From NCBI GenBank assembly GCA_024811115.1, contig JAKOGH010000721.1:124001-188000 (forward strand): a stretch of 64,000 nt of DNA, given 5' to 3'. This stretch comes from Terana coerulea (Eukaryota > Basidiomycota > Agaricomycetes > Polyporales > Phanerochaetaceae). A program made the translations under genes and the position numbers. The notes beneath the pieces are model-generated. The model was given only the letters and a program-made list of their open reading frames with translations. It had not been told where the DNA came from and did no database searches. Position 1 is the first letter of the stretch. The number at the start of each line of letters is the position of its first letter. Positions 11,349 through 23,848 of the stretch are shown here, in pieces.

Positions 11349-12566
11349 ATGTCTTTTTCAAGCGCAAGGAGAAGAGTTTGATACCTCCCGTTGCTGAGCC
11401 CACCATCGCGCGCGGTCCCTCTCCGTCTGCCGGCGGTCCCCCACCCTCGTATCGCTCGAACGCGAGCACATACGTCCCGAGCCGCGACGGCGACCCGTAC
11501 AACTCCTCTTCCCCTGCGCCTCCCGGCGGTGCCTCCGAGGGCCGGTACACGCGCCAGAACGCCGTCGGCGACGTCTACAGCCGCGGGCAGAAGAACATCG
11601 ACCAGGATCGCGGCGAGCTCTTCTCCGGCTACAACCCCGAGAAGGCGGGCTCCGGGCGGTTCTTCAACGAGGGGGCCCGGGCGCAGAGCGCGAAGCGCCG
11701 CCGCCCGGGGAGGAGAACGAGGAGGACGTCGAGGGGATCAAGCAGTCACTGCGCTTCACCAAGCAGGAGAGCGTGAACTCCACCCGGAACGCCCTGCGGC
11801 TGGCCCGCGAGGCGGAGGAGACGGCGCGGAACACGCTCGGCAAGCTTGGGACGCAATCTGGTACGCACGTTCGCCTCATCGACGGCTTCACACTCTGACA
11901 GCCGCTGCGTCGCACAGAGAGCCTCGCCAACACCGAGCGCCACCTCGATGTCTCCAAGGGCCACTCCATGCGCGCGGACGACAGGACGGACGAGCTGAAG
12001 CAGCTCAACCGCTCCATCTTCCGCCCCGTCATCACCTTCAACAAGGACGCGAAGCGCGCCGCGCAGGAGGCCAAGGTGCAGGGGCGCTACGACGAGGAGC
12101 GCGACCAGCGCGAGAAAGCCATGCTGGACATCCGCGAGACGCAGAACCGCCTCGGGCGCGCGGCGACGTACGGCCGGCCGGACGCAGAGGGCGAGGGCGA
12201 GGGCGCCGACGGCAGCAGCGGCGGCGGCTTCCGCAGCCGCATGAAGACGCAGTCCGAGCAGGCGGTCCGCAAGGAGCAGCGCAAGCGGTACCAGTTCGAC
12301 GCCAACGCGTCCGATGACGAGATCGAGGATGAGCTGGACGACAACTTGGACGAGATCTCGGACATGACGAAGAGGTTGAAGGCGCTTGGATCTGCTATGG
12401 GCGAGGAGCTCGACCAGCAGAACACCAGGATTGGCCGCATCACGGAGAAGACTGACAACCTCGACAACAGGCTCTTTAGGAACACCCAGAGAGTGTGTAT
12501 TTCCTATCATTTCCATTTCCTACATGCCAACTAAGCTTAATGTTATAGCTCAACAAGATCAAGTAG
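11349..12566 (+). CDS. SEC9: SEC9/SNAP-25-like Qb/Qc t-SNARE
   Basis: Plasma-membrane t-SNARE for secretory vesicle fusion, partnering syntaxin (Sso) and synaptobrevin (Snc). Disordered Pro/Ser/Gly N-terminus, then two SNARE motifs: the first around [19 protein letters not shown]...[13 protein letters not shown] with SIFRPV after it, the second around [20 protein letters not shown]...[13 protein letters not shown], ending LNKIK. The central Gln of LDQQN fits a Q-SNARE zero layer. There is no transmembrane segment, as in the family. Introns follow LGTQS (about 11872-11918) and NTQR (12493-12548). Two frame breaks: the start ATG 11349 joins the family-like SFFKRKEK only if one T is added at 11354-11358, and one G is missing at 11707-11710. 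Confidence 0.9.
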
Positions 12567-12806
12567 ATCAGCATGTCGAATCGTGGAGTTACATTCTGTT
12601 CATGGGCTATACTGGTGGAATTTCGGGATGAGATCTGCAATATATATTGGACTTATAGCTTTCAGATAGCGGATGAAATTAAGCACACATGTCTTCGGAT
12701 GGACTGCACGCGTGAAACCGTGATATGTATATGATAGGCAGCACCAAAAGCTACGGGAATAACAGAGGTATAGGCACACAGTATATCATCATGCAGTATA
12801 CAACGA

Positions 12807-15317
12807 CTATGACTTGCCCTTGCCCTCCTTGCTCTTCTTCCCAATCACTGTCACGCCCTTGCCGCTTTTCACCACGCTCTTCAGCGCCGCCTCCTTTGCT
12901 TCCTCGCCGAGCCGGCGCTCCTCGCCTTGCCGAACGTGCTCGCGGTCTGCTCCAGCGTCGACCGCGTCTTCTTGTTCGCCTTCTTCTGCCTGTTGCGCAC
13001 GGTCTGCTTCTCTTGCGGGGTCATCTCGCTGCGCGCCCGCAGCTGCGCAGCGGAGGGCGCGAAGACCTCCTCGGGCGCAAGCAGCGTCGTCGTCGCCTTC
13101 GCGGTGGGGAGCGCAGACTCCATAGAGGCGGTTGCGACGTTGGAGATCGTGGAGATGGTCGCCTTGGGCTGTTCGCGATATGATAATGAGACAATGTTAG
13201 ACACGTTACGAAGAGGGATACTTACCGCCTTGGGAGTGAAGTGAGCATTGGATAGGGCATCCAGCTTGTGGCATATCTGATCCCACAACTTCTCGATCTC
13301 GTCGTGCTCCTTCTTCAGCTTCCCGTCGCGGTCCTCGCCCGCGACCCCACCCGTGCGCGCCGCCTGGTACTCGTCCTCGTAGATCTCCGCGAGGGATTGC
13401 TTCGACTTCGTGTCCTGCAGCTCGAGGAAGCGCGAGGGGAGGAACGGCTTGTCGTCCGCCGGGCGGCGGCGCACGACGTCGTCGAACTGGCCCGCGGCGA
13501 CGCGCGCCTTGATGCGCTCCTCGAGGCCCTGCACGCTCTCCTCCGTCACAACGGGCACGGCCTTCGCGACGCGCTCGAACTCGAGGTCCTCCTCGAGCAG
13601 CGCGTTCTGCGGCCGGCCCCGCGTCGTGGCCTCGCCCATGAGCGTCCAGTGCTTCTTGGCGATGTTTTCGGCCTCGAGCTCGGCGATCTCGGCTTGGATG
13701 GCGGCCATGCGCTTTTCGTGGGTGGACAGGCCTGAGGGACGCGCCGTTAGCAAGAGGAAGGCGGACGGGTGTTTAATGGACTAACCTGACTCAGGGTCCT
13801 CCTCGTCATCCGCGAACAAATCATCCCTCATGCGCTCAATTGTGTCTCTGGCCTCTTCATCCTCCTCGTCGTCTTCGTCAGTGCCTTCGTCCGAATCAGA
13901 CTCCATGTCAACGTCTTCGAACCCGTCTGCGCCATCTATACCGTCCATTTCGACGTCCTCATCCTCTCCAAAGCCCTCCCCTCATCTCCATCGCTTCCTT
14001 CCAATGAAGCGTCTTCCTCATCGGAATCGTCCTCTCCCATGTCGTACATCGCGGACAGCGACAGGTTCTTGCCCTTCGCCTTGATGTTCTTGACACGAAC
14101 CTCGTTGCTGAAACGTACGCCGCCTTTCTTGCTTGGCGCATCTGCCTTCGTAGTGGGTTGTGCCTTGACTTTGACGGGGGCCGCTTTAGATGGTGGTGCG
14201 AAGAAATCATTATACGTTGGCTCTACAAAGTTTATTATGAGCTGGACCTAAGGCATGTAATACGACAGTGAAATGTACCTTCGGCATCCCCCTCATCCTC
14301 GGGATCGTCGTTCACAAGTGCAAACATGTCGACTTCCTCAAGTTCTGCGTCGGAGTCGTCGGAATCGTCCCGTTTACTGAGACGTCCCTTTGACGCTGCA
14401 CGAGCCTCGGCCTGTTCAGTCTCTCTGTTGAACGCAGCGAGGTCGAAGAACCCGTCGTCCAGCACTGGATGCCCCTTACCCTTGCCTTTAGACCCCGCCT
14501 TGGACTTTTTTGGGGGAAGGCTCCTCCAGCTCAAGGTCACCTTCGCCGTCGGAGGGGTCGCGGAGCTCCGCGACATCCTCACCGTAGTCTTCCTCCAAGC
14601 CCTCCTCCTCTTCATTATCCTCTCCGTCTTCTTCGTCGTCGTCATCCTCTTCACTATCCATCTCTTCGTCGTCATCTTCCTCACTATCCTCATCCTCGTC
14701 AAAGTCCAACTCATGCATGTCCATGTCGTCCAGACCATCTGCCATCAGTCCCTCCTGCAGCTTCATCTGTTTCTTCGACACGCCCTCCGTCTCGTCGTCG
14801 CTCTCGCCCACTTCCCCTGTTCCTTCGAGAGCATATTCCAAGACCTCTGCGAGATTTTGCGCGCGGAGTTCCAGCTGGGCCCAGAGCTGCTCGTCGTCCA
14901 TCCCCTCGACAGACAGCTCGTAGAGAGGCACCTCCTTGAACTTCGGAGCTGGCGGCGGAGGCGGCGCGCCGTTCGCCTTTTGCGCTTTGGCCTGGGACCG
15001 GGTCGTGGGTGCCTGTGAAGGGGCGAGCGAGGCAAGCAACTCAGCTATTTGCGCGCGAGACTTCGATTCGGTTTGGAGGGCTGAAATGCAGAAGAAATGC
15101 CATGTCAGCTGATATCAAGAGAATAGCTCGTAGGTAAGAACGTACCGAGGTCGAAGACATACTTCGTCGCCTTGAGCGCAGCGAGACGAATGTCCTCATT
15201 ACCGGTCGCGAACGACTCCGGCTTTTCGTCGACGTGCTGGGAGAGGTGCGCAAGTTCCTCGGGCAGACGCACGACCTCTTCAGGAGCGGCACTGCTTGAC
15301 CGCGATGATGAAGCCAT
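12807..15317 (-). CDS. MPP10: U3 snoRNP / SSU-processome protein MPP10
   Basis: Mpp10, a scaffold of the U3 snoRNP needed for 18S rRNA maturation in the nucleolus. Start MASSSRSSS at 15317. Features in order: N-terminal LPEELAHL region, long acidic tracts (DEDEDSEEDDDEEMDSEEDDD), HPVLDDGFFDL, DMFALVND, YNDFFAPPS, RFSNEVRVK, a second acidic block, then the conserved helix THEKRMAAIQAEIAELEAENIAKKHW, FLPSRFLELQD, LAEIYEDEYQ, HFTPKA, MTPQEKQTVRNRQK and TFGK, with a C-terminal VTVIGKKSKEGKG. Introns follow the first ~52 residues, DAEE, DPES and HFTPKA. Three frame breaks: one extra base in T6G5 at 14506-14516, one base missing in C4 at 13978-13981, one missing near 12925. Confidence 0.93.
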
Positions 15318-15891
15318 GGTGGGGTGAAGGTGCAGACTGCCTTTATTGAAGGCGCCCGACACACAACCGAAACTTTTTGATCGAGAGAGGCTCGGCAGCG
15401 CCGCGGCATGTACCGATTGGACGCTTCATTATAAGCGCCTTCCCAACACGTCCCGCCGACGGTGGGCGTTGCTCTGAGTCCTCGGAGTCGTCTTGCTCAC
15501 TACCATGGCGAACATATCCTATTCATATCCAATGTCGTATTCACGTCTACTCATGTTACGAAGAAATAAGACTACGATGAGCTTAGTCGCTGCACGCTAT
15601 CACGTGGTGTATTGAATCCCTCCGTCTGCATTTCGTGAAGGAGTATGCGCGCACTTCGGCAAAGTCGGGTAGCTACGCTGCATATCCATATTCTCATCAT
15701 TAAAGGCTTACCTTGTACTCTAGAGTAATGAACCCTGTTCCATATGGAGTGCTATCCCAACAACGAACGAATGCATGCAGGATAGTACAATCCAAGCTCA
15801 GTGTTGACACCGGTAATACAGCCTAGTAAGCGAGGTCGTGAACGTTGCTTGCACCTTGGCGGCAAATAGTGACGTAAGTCTGTGAGTAGTT

Positions 15892-16167
15892 TTATGCTTG
15901 GTGGGCATCCGTAACACTGACAGCGTCCGTTGGCCCAGGAGTGTGATCCGTGAACGGAATATACGGAGTGCCAGGACCGCGAATGCAAAGCATGCGCCAG
16001 TCCCACGAGTCAGGAGGCTGCGTCATGTGAACACGGCCATACCACCCTTTGATGTGAGCTTCTCGTCCATACCACGACGCGTCTGTGACTTTGTACTGGT
16101 CTAAGCCAGGACACCCACTCCGGGAGCCGTACTGTACACGCTCTAGCTCGTGCACATTGATGCCCAA
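15892..16167 (-). other. Orphan ORF, 91 codons, unrecognised
   Basis: Open from 16167 to 15892 with a composition like a folded, Trp/Gly-rich protein (SWYGREAHIKGWYGRVHM, PPDSWDWRMLCIRGPGTPY). I cannot assign it to a family, and no convincing flanking exon was found, although the sequence upstream stays partly open in other frames. It may be a relic exon of a lost gene or a chance ORF. Confidence 0.25.
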
Positions 16168-16549
16168 TGCTACCGCAACATCGACTCAATGTGAATGTCC
16201 CTCTCGCATCTGCCCAGCATGCCCGAGCGTGCGCAGATTTTGACAGCGAAGGCGTTCATATCCATCCTACGCCCGCAGAGCATCCGCAGACAGAATCAAG
16301 ACGTCCTGCCCGCCACGAGGTAGCCGAGTGTTGCCCCTGGACAGACAGCCGTCGTGAAGTATTGGAAGCGCCACGGAGATTGCGCTTACTTGGGATTCTT
16401 CCGATGGCAGACCAACATTTGGCTCGCCCTCCTCCGCGCCGGCGCGCGAGAGCAGAACCTAATACATTCTCATCTGTCCTACGCCGGTGGAGCCTGCCAA
16501 AGAAGCTCGGCTGGCACGCGTTCCGAAACGGGCCAACTGACGGACCAGG

Positions 16550-16556
16550 TATATAT
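16550..16556 (+). promoter_or_regulatory. TATA box of the PL8 lyase gene
   Basis: TATATAT lies about 70 bp upstream of the PL8 start codon at 16625, the expected distance for a short-leader fungal gene. Confidence 0.45.
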
Positions 16557-16624
16557 CACCAGCCGTCATTGGTGCAACTTTTTCTGCCTCTCCGACACGC
16601 CGACCTGTCCCAAGGTCTCTTGCG

Positions 16625-19600
16625 ATGGTGCTGTCGCGATATTTATCCACTGTGGCTCTCGGCGTTGCGGTATGGCTCGCCCCCACACATGCTGCCGCTT
16701 CATCTTCGTCATTCGCCAACAGTTCCCAGATCGTAAGCCTCAATATTCTTCTCAGGTAGTGTACTTACTTACCTTCCGGAGCTAGGTCTCCACGTCTTCC
16801 TCGCCTTCAAGCACGCCCCAGGCCTCCACGACGTTTGCGCCGTCCAGTACGAATCAGCCTGCCACATCTCTCTCAATATCAAGCAGGAGTCAGTCTGCAA
16901 TAACTAGCAGCGCTGCTGTTCCCGTAAGCCAATTGGCACGAATCCCACCTTATGTCCGTCGACTCAAAGCCCCCAGAGCGTTTCTAGTACCGCGACGTCT
17001 GCCCCATCGACCTCTGCCGCTCCAAGCCAGACGTCGGCGTCTGCGGACATAGCACTCCTCACTTCGCGCCGGCTGGAATTTATCGTAGCCGGGGCAGGGA
17101 ATGCTTCTAACATCACACAATGGTATGCAACCTATCCACTGCAGTAGTTTCACGACATTCATCTGCGGCATTTGCAGGCTCTCGACTCTGGTCCTGATGG
17201 CAAATGGCCCGACTCAGAAGTGGATTACACCACAGGCTGCCCCGCACGGCGAGCAAATTGGTAGGTCCATTCAATCCGGAGGATTCCCGCCTATGGCTAA
17301 AGTCGCCCTTGCAGGCCCGCTCAGACGCATTGGATTCGTCTTGGTAAGCGATTTGATTTAATATCGTCTATTTTGCGGCTTATATCTCTTCAGTGACAAT
17401 GGCGGCCGCCTGGCACGGTGGGTTGACTGGTGGTGCGCCATTTGTCGACAGCCCTTCCTTGCTTGCCGCAATATCGTCTGCAATGGATTTTTGGTTCAAG
17501 AACGACTTTACTAATCAGGCATGCCTTGATAATGGTGGGAACGCCGCATGCCCATGCGGCACTCCCGGTTTATGGAATACGAACTGGTTCTCCAAATGTG
17601 CGCAATCCATCCATTTCGCCTTCCGGGCTCTAGTGCATTTTCTGAACGCGACTGCATTTCAGATCATCCTAATACCAAACCTCGTCGCCCAGACCTGCCT
17701 CCTGGTCAACACCAACCTCACCACCACCCAGCACAGCAACTGCACGCACATCACCCTGCGCAGCTACGGCACCTTCGACCACAACGTGAACGGCCTCGGC
17801 ATCCTGACGGGCGCGAACCTGCTGGACGTCGCGCGGATCGGCATCGACAACGCACTGCTGAACTTCAACACATCCGGCTTGACTGACGCGTATGGCAGGA
17901 TCCACGGCGAGGTCGTCGTTCAGAACGCCATTAAGGCGGACGGCATCCGACCAGACGGGTCGTTCGGCCAGCACGGCGGGGTGTTGTACAACGGCAACTA
18001 TGGCAAAGACTAGTGAGCACGCTCCTCGGGTGGCGCTTGCTCAACGCTGAATGGCGTTCTGTAGCACGAATGATGTCCTCTTGTTGGAGATCGACGCAGG
18101 AGGAACTCAGTTCGCTGCCGGGCCTGGTAATAAAGACGCGTTCGCGACGCTCATTGACGGGGACCAGTGGATGATCTACCGGAACGTACTCACCGACGTT
18201 CTTCATTGGGACTTTGTACGTGTCCGTTTGACCGATCCAGCTTTTTAACTGAATGGTTCTCACAGAGTGTTCTGGGGCGCTTCATCAGCTTCCCTGTTAT
18301 TGATGCCCAGTGAGCTGAACAGTGAGTTTCGGGACGACCCACGACTGAATATGCGTTTTTAGGGCGACAGGAAGCATAAATATAAATATCACCGAGATTC
18401 AGCAGCTCGGCGAGGAATGGAACTCGTCCACGCTTACCACAGTCTACGACCGTCTCGCGGCACCCTCCACGAGTGCAAACGTCGGAAATCTCACCGGCAA
18501 TCAGAATGTTCTTCGCCAACGACTACATGGTGAGCTCTACTCCTGAGTCGCTTTGACGTCCAAGGTGTTGATGCCATTCACTTGTTGATATAGGTACACA
18601 GAGGCCCGGGGTATGTCACCACCGTCAAGATGTATTCCAACAGAACAGAGAACTCCGAGTGCCTCAATGACCAAAATGTAAGAGCTTTATCACTACTACC
18701 CTTGACAGTTACTGATTATGATGAGTACAGCTGTATGGATTCCATTTGTCGGACGGTACAGTGTACACCTATCTGTCAGGGAACGAGTACGAGGACATCG
18801 AGGCCGCATGGGACTGGAACCGTAAGCGACTGGGTCCCTATGGCGGGATAAGCATGCATCTAACTCGACGATCCTCCAGTGATACCAGGCACCACGGTCG
18901 ACTACAACGCAACCACCCTTACCTGCGACACCGTGCAGCACAGCGGGCTGCAGTCCTTCGTCGGCGGCGCCTCGGACGGCACCATCGGCGTCGCCGCGAT
19001 GCGCTTCACGAACCCGCAGACGCAGGCGCTCTCCTGGCAGAAGGCCTGGTTCTTCCTCGCGGACGACGTGCAGCGCGTCCTCATCCCCACCATCGCCTCC
19101 ACGTCCAACGCCTCCGTCTTCTCCGTGCTCGACCAGAAGCGGCACGCCGGCCCCGTGCTCGTCAACGGCGCGCCTCTGAGAGAAAATACCAACGTCTCGC
19201 AGCCGCAGTCGCTCTGGCATGACGGCGTCGGCTACGTGTTCGATCGCCCCGCCCCGCCCGTGCAGCTCTCCGTCGACGTCGGGCCGCGGACGGGCAACTG
19301 GAGCGCGATCGGCATCTCGACGCAGGGCCTCGAGACCGTCGACCTCTTCGCCGCGTGGATCGACCACGGGGCCGCCGACGCCAGCGGCCCGTTCGCGTAC
19401 AGCGTGTTCCCCGCTGTGTCACAGCAGGCATTTGTCAAGAAAGCTCTAGACACTCCTCTCCACACCATCCAGAACGATGAGAATGTGTCGGCCGTCTGGG
19501 ACCCTGTCCACCGCACGGCACTGTACGTCTTCTGGAATAGCGGCGGCGGGTCAGCGCAGCTCTTTCCTTCACCTTTGAGGCACCCATAACACTCAACTCA

Positions 19601-19810
19601 TCCGGGAACGCCGCCGTAATCTACCGCGTCGACGAAGGGAACGTGACGGTCTCGGACCCTTCGCAGACTCTGGCAAGCATAGACTTGACTTTCGAAATTG
19701 GCCAGTTTGGCAAAAAGCCCCACGGCTGGGGCTCAGTAGTGTCAAAGCAGCTACACGTAGACTTACCGACAGATGGCATGGCGGGCAGTAGCGTCACTCA
19801 GACTTTGTGA
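16625..19810 (+). CDS. Polysaccharide lyase family 8 (chondroitin/hyaluronate/xanthan lyase type)
   Basis: Secreted PL8 lyase that would split uronic-acid-containing polysaccharides by beta-elimination. A signal peptide (MVLSRYLSTVALGVAVWLAP) is followed by a Ser/Thr-rich linker, then the helical domain: ALLTSRRLEFIV, KWPDSEVDYTTGC, MAAAWHGG, AISSAMDFWF, DGIRPDGSFGQHGG and YNGNYGKDY (His and Tyr region of the active site). Next come FATLIDGDQWMIYRNVL and LGRFISFPV, and the beta-sandwich part (FVGGASDGTIGVAAMRF, SLWHDGVGYVF, GNAAVIYRVDEG). About a dozen introns. Frame breaks near 16970, 17190, 17594, 18502 and 19555 are all single-base; the amino-acid pattern continues across each. Neighbouring genes do not form an obvious polysaccharide-utilisation cluster. 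Confidence 0.88.
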
Positions 19811-19918
19811 TGATGTCAACCGCCCGTGGGCGAAACGGATGTAGATCCATATCTGCAGTAAAACAGGACCCAGAGACATGATGCAATACTAGACACAGTA
19901 CAAAAACAATCATACAAC

Positions 19919-20865
19919 TTAGAACGCCTCGGCGGGCTGCTCGTACTGAGCAGCATAGCCCTCCTGCGGTTGGTAGGCGGGCTCCTCCGCGGCGGGTGCT
20001 GGTGGTGGGACAACGGCGGCGGGCTCGCGCTGCTCGGAGGTGGGCTCGACGACGATCTTGTCCACTGGGGGCTCCAAGATCTGTACAGGAGTCGGGGAGG
20101 GGCTTGCGGGGGCCAAGCTGACCCTCGGGATCCCAGCCCTTCATGCTGCAGACATATTAGATAGCTATGGAGTCTCAAGGCCGCAATTACGCACATCTTG
20201 ACCTTGATACCGAGGACACCCTGCCTGAGCATGACGTGACGGACGGCGTAGTCAACGAACTCTTCAGCGGGCTGACCGGAGTGGATCATGAAGCCGTCGG
20301 TGAACTTCATGGACTTGGCACGTGCCGCACGGAGCTTGCCAGAGACGACGACCTCGCAACCCTTGGCACCGGACTCCATGACGAAGCGGAGGACACCATA
20401 GCAAGCACTGTAGTGAGATAAGATGGCCTGCTCGATACCGATAATCCAGTGTGATCGACGCACCGACGGACAGCAAGACCACCAAGAAGCTTGTAGCGGA
20501 GAGACTCGCACTGAGCAATAGCGGAGAGACCACGGTATTGAACCTTCTCGGCGTAGAGCTCGAGCGAGTTCTCGGGGAACTTGAAACGCTTCTGCACGAG
20601 GGCAGTAAGCTCACGGATGCGGCGACCCTTCTCACCGAGGACTTCCTGGGTGTGGGTGGCACGGATGATGATCTAACAAAGGCGTTCAGCGAGTCGTCCA
20701 AATGCCCGAGGGACAGATGCGCACTTCAGTACGGGCGTGGGTCACACGGACATCACAGCCGGAGTAGCCCTCCTCGGAGAGCTCGCGGGCGAGGAAATCG
20801 TTGAGTTCGGCCTTGAAGACACCGTCAGCAACAAACTTGCGCTTCTTGCTGATTTGGCCAGACAT
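19919..20865 (-). CDS. RPS3: 40S ribosomal protein S3 (uS3)
   Basis: uS3, at the mRNA entry tunnel of the small subunit, with a KH domain. Four exons: start ATG 20865 ([20 protein letters not shown]); introns after HARTE (about 52 nt), within [15 protein letters not shown], and within KVKI/MKGWDP. Landmarks: [79 protein letters not shown] and a C-terminal Pro/Glu/Gln-rich tail ending EQPAEAF. One extra base near 20087 breaks the frame between PLPDS and [12 protein letters not shown]. Because RPS3 is essential and normally single copy, this is strong evidence for a sequence error. Confidence 0.95.
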
Positions 20866-21601
20866 CTTGAGGGGTGGTGGCTGAACAGGACAAGAGAGAG
20901 GATGTGAGCTCTACGGGTGTCATCCAGAGTGATGGGTACGCATCCAGCCCCTCCATCGATTCCGTTCGCTTTCGGTGTCAACATGAAGGGGCCCAGCGTA
21001 CTCCCCGTGCAAAATACGAACCTTTTGAGATGAGGGGTGCCTTGAGGGATGCTGGTGGTCGCTGCAGCCGGCGATGAGCACAAAGTCCAGCGGTCCCGAG
21101 CGCGCTTACCACTGGCGCTTAATAGACGCCCTTAAATTGGGCGAAGTCGGGCGCGATTTTTTGGCTTGTCTCTTCACTCTCACCATCCGTCCAGCTCGCG
21201 TCATTCTGCCTGTCTTGTATTTTATGTGAGTTCATCCTCCATTTGTTATGGTTTCTAGCCGCCTCTTTCTCCCGCAATGACGAGTGTTGTACAATTCAAC
21301 CACCACTGGCACCTCTTAGTCGACTCAATACCTCGTCCGTGAGCTTGCTCCGGGTTGTATCGCTGACATGAATGACTTTCTGAGCATTTTCTTCCTTGTT
21401 ATCAACTGTTTTCCCATGCATCCGGCTAACATTATTGCTACCAGGTCATCTGCTACCTGGCAGATCCATTGGGTCCCACAACGCTTGCTGATGGGGCCTG
21501 TCCTCGTGCGAACGCAGATAGTCTACATGCGTTATCTTTTGTATCTAGTGCGCAGTATATAAACCTATGAACCGCTAACTCTCAGTGTTGTGTGCATTGC
21601 C
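20866..21601. promoter_or_regulatory. Divergent promoter region of RPS3 and the amidase gene
   Basis: About 735 bp between the two divergent start codons. Apart from the TATA box next to the amidase no individual element could be assigned with confidence. Confidence 0.4.
21556..21563 (+). promoter_or_regulatory. TATA box of the amidase gene
   Basis: TATATAAA lies 39 bp upstream of the amidase ATG at 21602. Confidence 0.5.
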
Positions 21602-23717
21602 ATGTCTACGTCCTGGGAAGAGCTCGTCGCCGACAAGAGAAAGCGGCAAGCTGCCGCTATTCCACAACAGTGGTCGATCAGCCCTCCGCCAGAGTCAGTC
21701 CTTGATGTGACCAAGGTTCCCGAGGAGTGCGGCCTGCTTTCCGCACAGGAGCTGGAAATCACCAATACCATCGACGTCGAGACAATTCTCAAAAATCTCG
21801 CGTCGTCGAAGTGGAAGTCAGTCGACGTCACGCTAGCGTTCTACAAGAGAGCAGTCGTCGCTCAGCAAGTGGTGCGCGTCCATACAGGGATACTGGCTGT
21901 ATCCCGCTCACGCGTCTAACTTGGCCAGGTTAACTGTCTGACGGAAATCTTTGTTGAGCGTGCTCTGGCTCAAGCGAAATGGCTAGATGAACGCCTAGAA
22001 GCGACGGGAAAGGTTGTAGGTCCGCTCCACGGATTGCCTATATCACTCAAGGAGCAAATATCGCTCAAGGGCCTTGAGACCACCATGGGTACTCCACTAT
22101 TGAACATTTAACCTACTGTGCAGCTCTGAGAGAACCCTAGGATACGTTTCCTGGATTGGCAAGCACGCCGACCGAGACGCAGCAATTGCGGAAATTCTAT
22201 ACGAAGCTGGCGCAGTCCCGTTTGTCAGGACTAACGTCCCGCAAACGCTCATGGTAAGGTCGCCTCCGCCTCAAAATATTCCAAACTCTAATAGCCTTCA
22301 CCAGTGGGCTGAGGCGTACAACAAAGTGTTTGGCAGAACTCTCAATCCTCACAATCGGAACCTTACTTGTGGCGGCTCATCCGGCGGTGAGGGCGCTCTT
22401 ATCGCGATGAAGGGCAGTCCGTTGGGTATCGGCTCGGACATAGGAGGGTGAGTGCATCATGCAAGTACAAGCAATCGTCTTGTGATCGAATGAGCCTCAA
22501 CCAGGTCTGTCCGTATACCCGCGGCCCTCAATGGCATTTACGGCCTGCGCCCTTCCTACGGACGCGTGCCATATGCAGGATGCACCAACTCCCTCGAGGG
22601 CCAGGACTCGGTGCTATCCGTCCTGGGTCCTCTCTCGAACTCGCTAAGCGGCATCAAGCTCTTCTTACAAGCTGTCAGCGCTGGTAAACCTTGGTTAAAG
22701 GACCCTCTTGCAAGGCGAGCTCCCTGGAATGAAGCCGAGTATGAATTATGCGAGCACGGCGGAGGCAAACGCCTGTGTTTCGCAATTATGGCGCACGACG
22801 GTCAGGTTGTCCCACACCCGCCTGTCACTCGTGCGCTCGAGATGACCAAGGCTGCTTTGCTCAAAGCTGGACATCAAGGTAAGTCCGTGTCCTCCCATTT
22901 GGTTCAGAGTCTCACGAGATTACAGTAATTGATTGGCAGCCGTACAAGCATAAAGAGATATGCGACCTTACGGCATGTACTCGTATGATTTCCACTAGTA
23001 TACTACCAACTGACGCTGTGACACAGTACAAGATATTCACAGCAGGCTCTGAGGACGACTACAACGCTGTGACATCCATAAGCGGTGAACCGCTGTTGAA
23101 CAGCATGGAGATGACTCGTGAAGACATCCAGACCGTCAACACCTTCCTGCCTGTGCAGAAGAACGTTTCTGCATACAAGCTCTGGCAACTCCAGAAGGCG
23201 AAGACGCTGTTGCGTCAGGAGTATCTCCAGTTACGCATGCAGTCCGTCAATGCCACGGCCACTGGCAGACCGATCGACGCCATCATCTGCCCTGCGTCGC
23301 CGTACGGTGGGGCACCGCCACATGGCCAAAATCGGTCAGCCAGTCAGTCATTAGTTTGAGATGCAGAGCTCACAGCTATTGCAGCTCTGCGGATTACACT
23401 GCTGTCTGGAATGCCCTTGACTACTCCGCATGTGTCTTCCCCGTAACCAAGGTCGACCCAGCAGTCGACGTCAAGCCACCTGCGCATGCATTCCTAAGCG
23501 AACGGGACCGGAATCATTACGATATGTGTAAGCATTTAACAACGCTCACGTGTAAATAGTAACTAACGCTCTCGACCTCGTAGACGATCCTCAGACATTT
23601 TGGAATGCACCTATCGGCCTGCAGCTCGTTGGACAAGCCCAAGAGGAAGAAGCTGTCATCGCTATGACCGAGGTTGTGGACGCGGCCCTGAAGAGCCGAG
23701 ATACCGCGAGGCTGTGA
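21602..23717 (+). CDS. Amidase-signature (AS) family amidase
   Basis: Cytosolic Ser-cisSer-Lys amide hydrolase related to fungal general amidases and fatty acid amide hydrolase. The catalytic elements are visible: Lys in GLPISLKEQISLKG, the Gly/Ser-rich loop TCGGSSGGEGALIA, and the nucleophile loop GIGSDIGGSVRIPA. Other matches are LRPSYGRVPYAG, SLEGQDSVLSVLGPLSNS, DAIICPASPYGGAPPHG and the C-terminal NAPIGLQLVGQ. Eight or nine introns were followed without a frame break, so this gene appears intact. One intron (22973-23026) seems to start with GC (gcatgt), because only this joins DLT to IFTAG in frame. It is divergent from RPS3. The natural substrate cannot be told from sequence. Confidence 0.92.
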
Positions 23718-23848
23718 GTTGGCCTCAGTTGTACGAGAGCGGGGCAGAGAGAGAAGGTCCAGGGGATATATTGCACAGATAGAAGCAACAATTGTACAAT
23801 AGGAACTACAAGACAATGGAAGTGCTGAGCTTGTGTACGTTGCTACCG

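Larger units (their letters stand above)
15318..16624. other. 1.3-kb intergenic region
   Basis: No gene is supported here. It holds the MPP10 upstream region on the left and the PL8 promoter on the right, including a TATA box at 16550. One unexplained minus-strand ORF is listed separately. No repeats or RNA genes were recognised. Confidence 0.5.

Noticed and set aside
13268..13735. Leu-rich plus-strand ORF of 155 codons resembling a membrane protein
   Set aside because: Antisense shadow of the MPP10 helical region; the opposite strand matches the family closely.
19919..20144. Two overlapping minus ORFs at the RPS3 3' end taken as separate genes
   Set aside because: They are the two halves of the RPS3 C-terminus in different frames, joined by one extra base near 20087.
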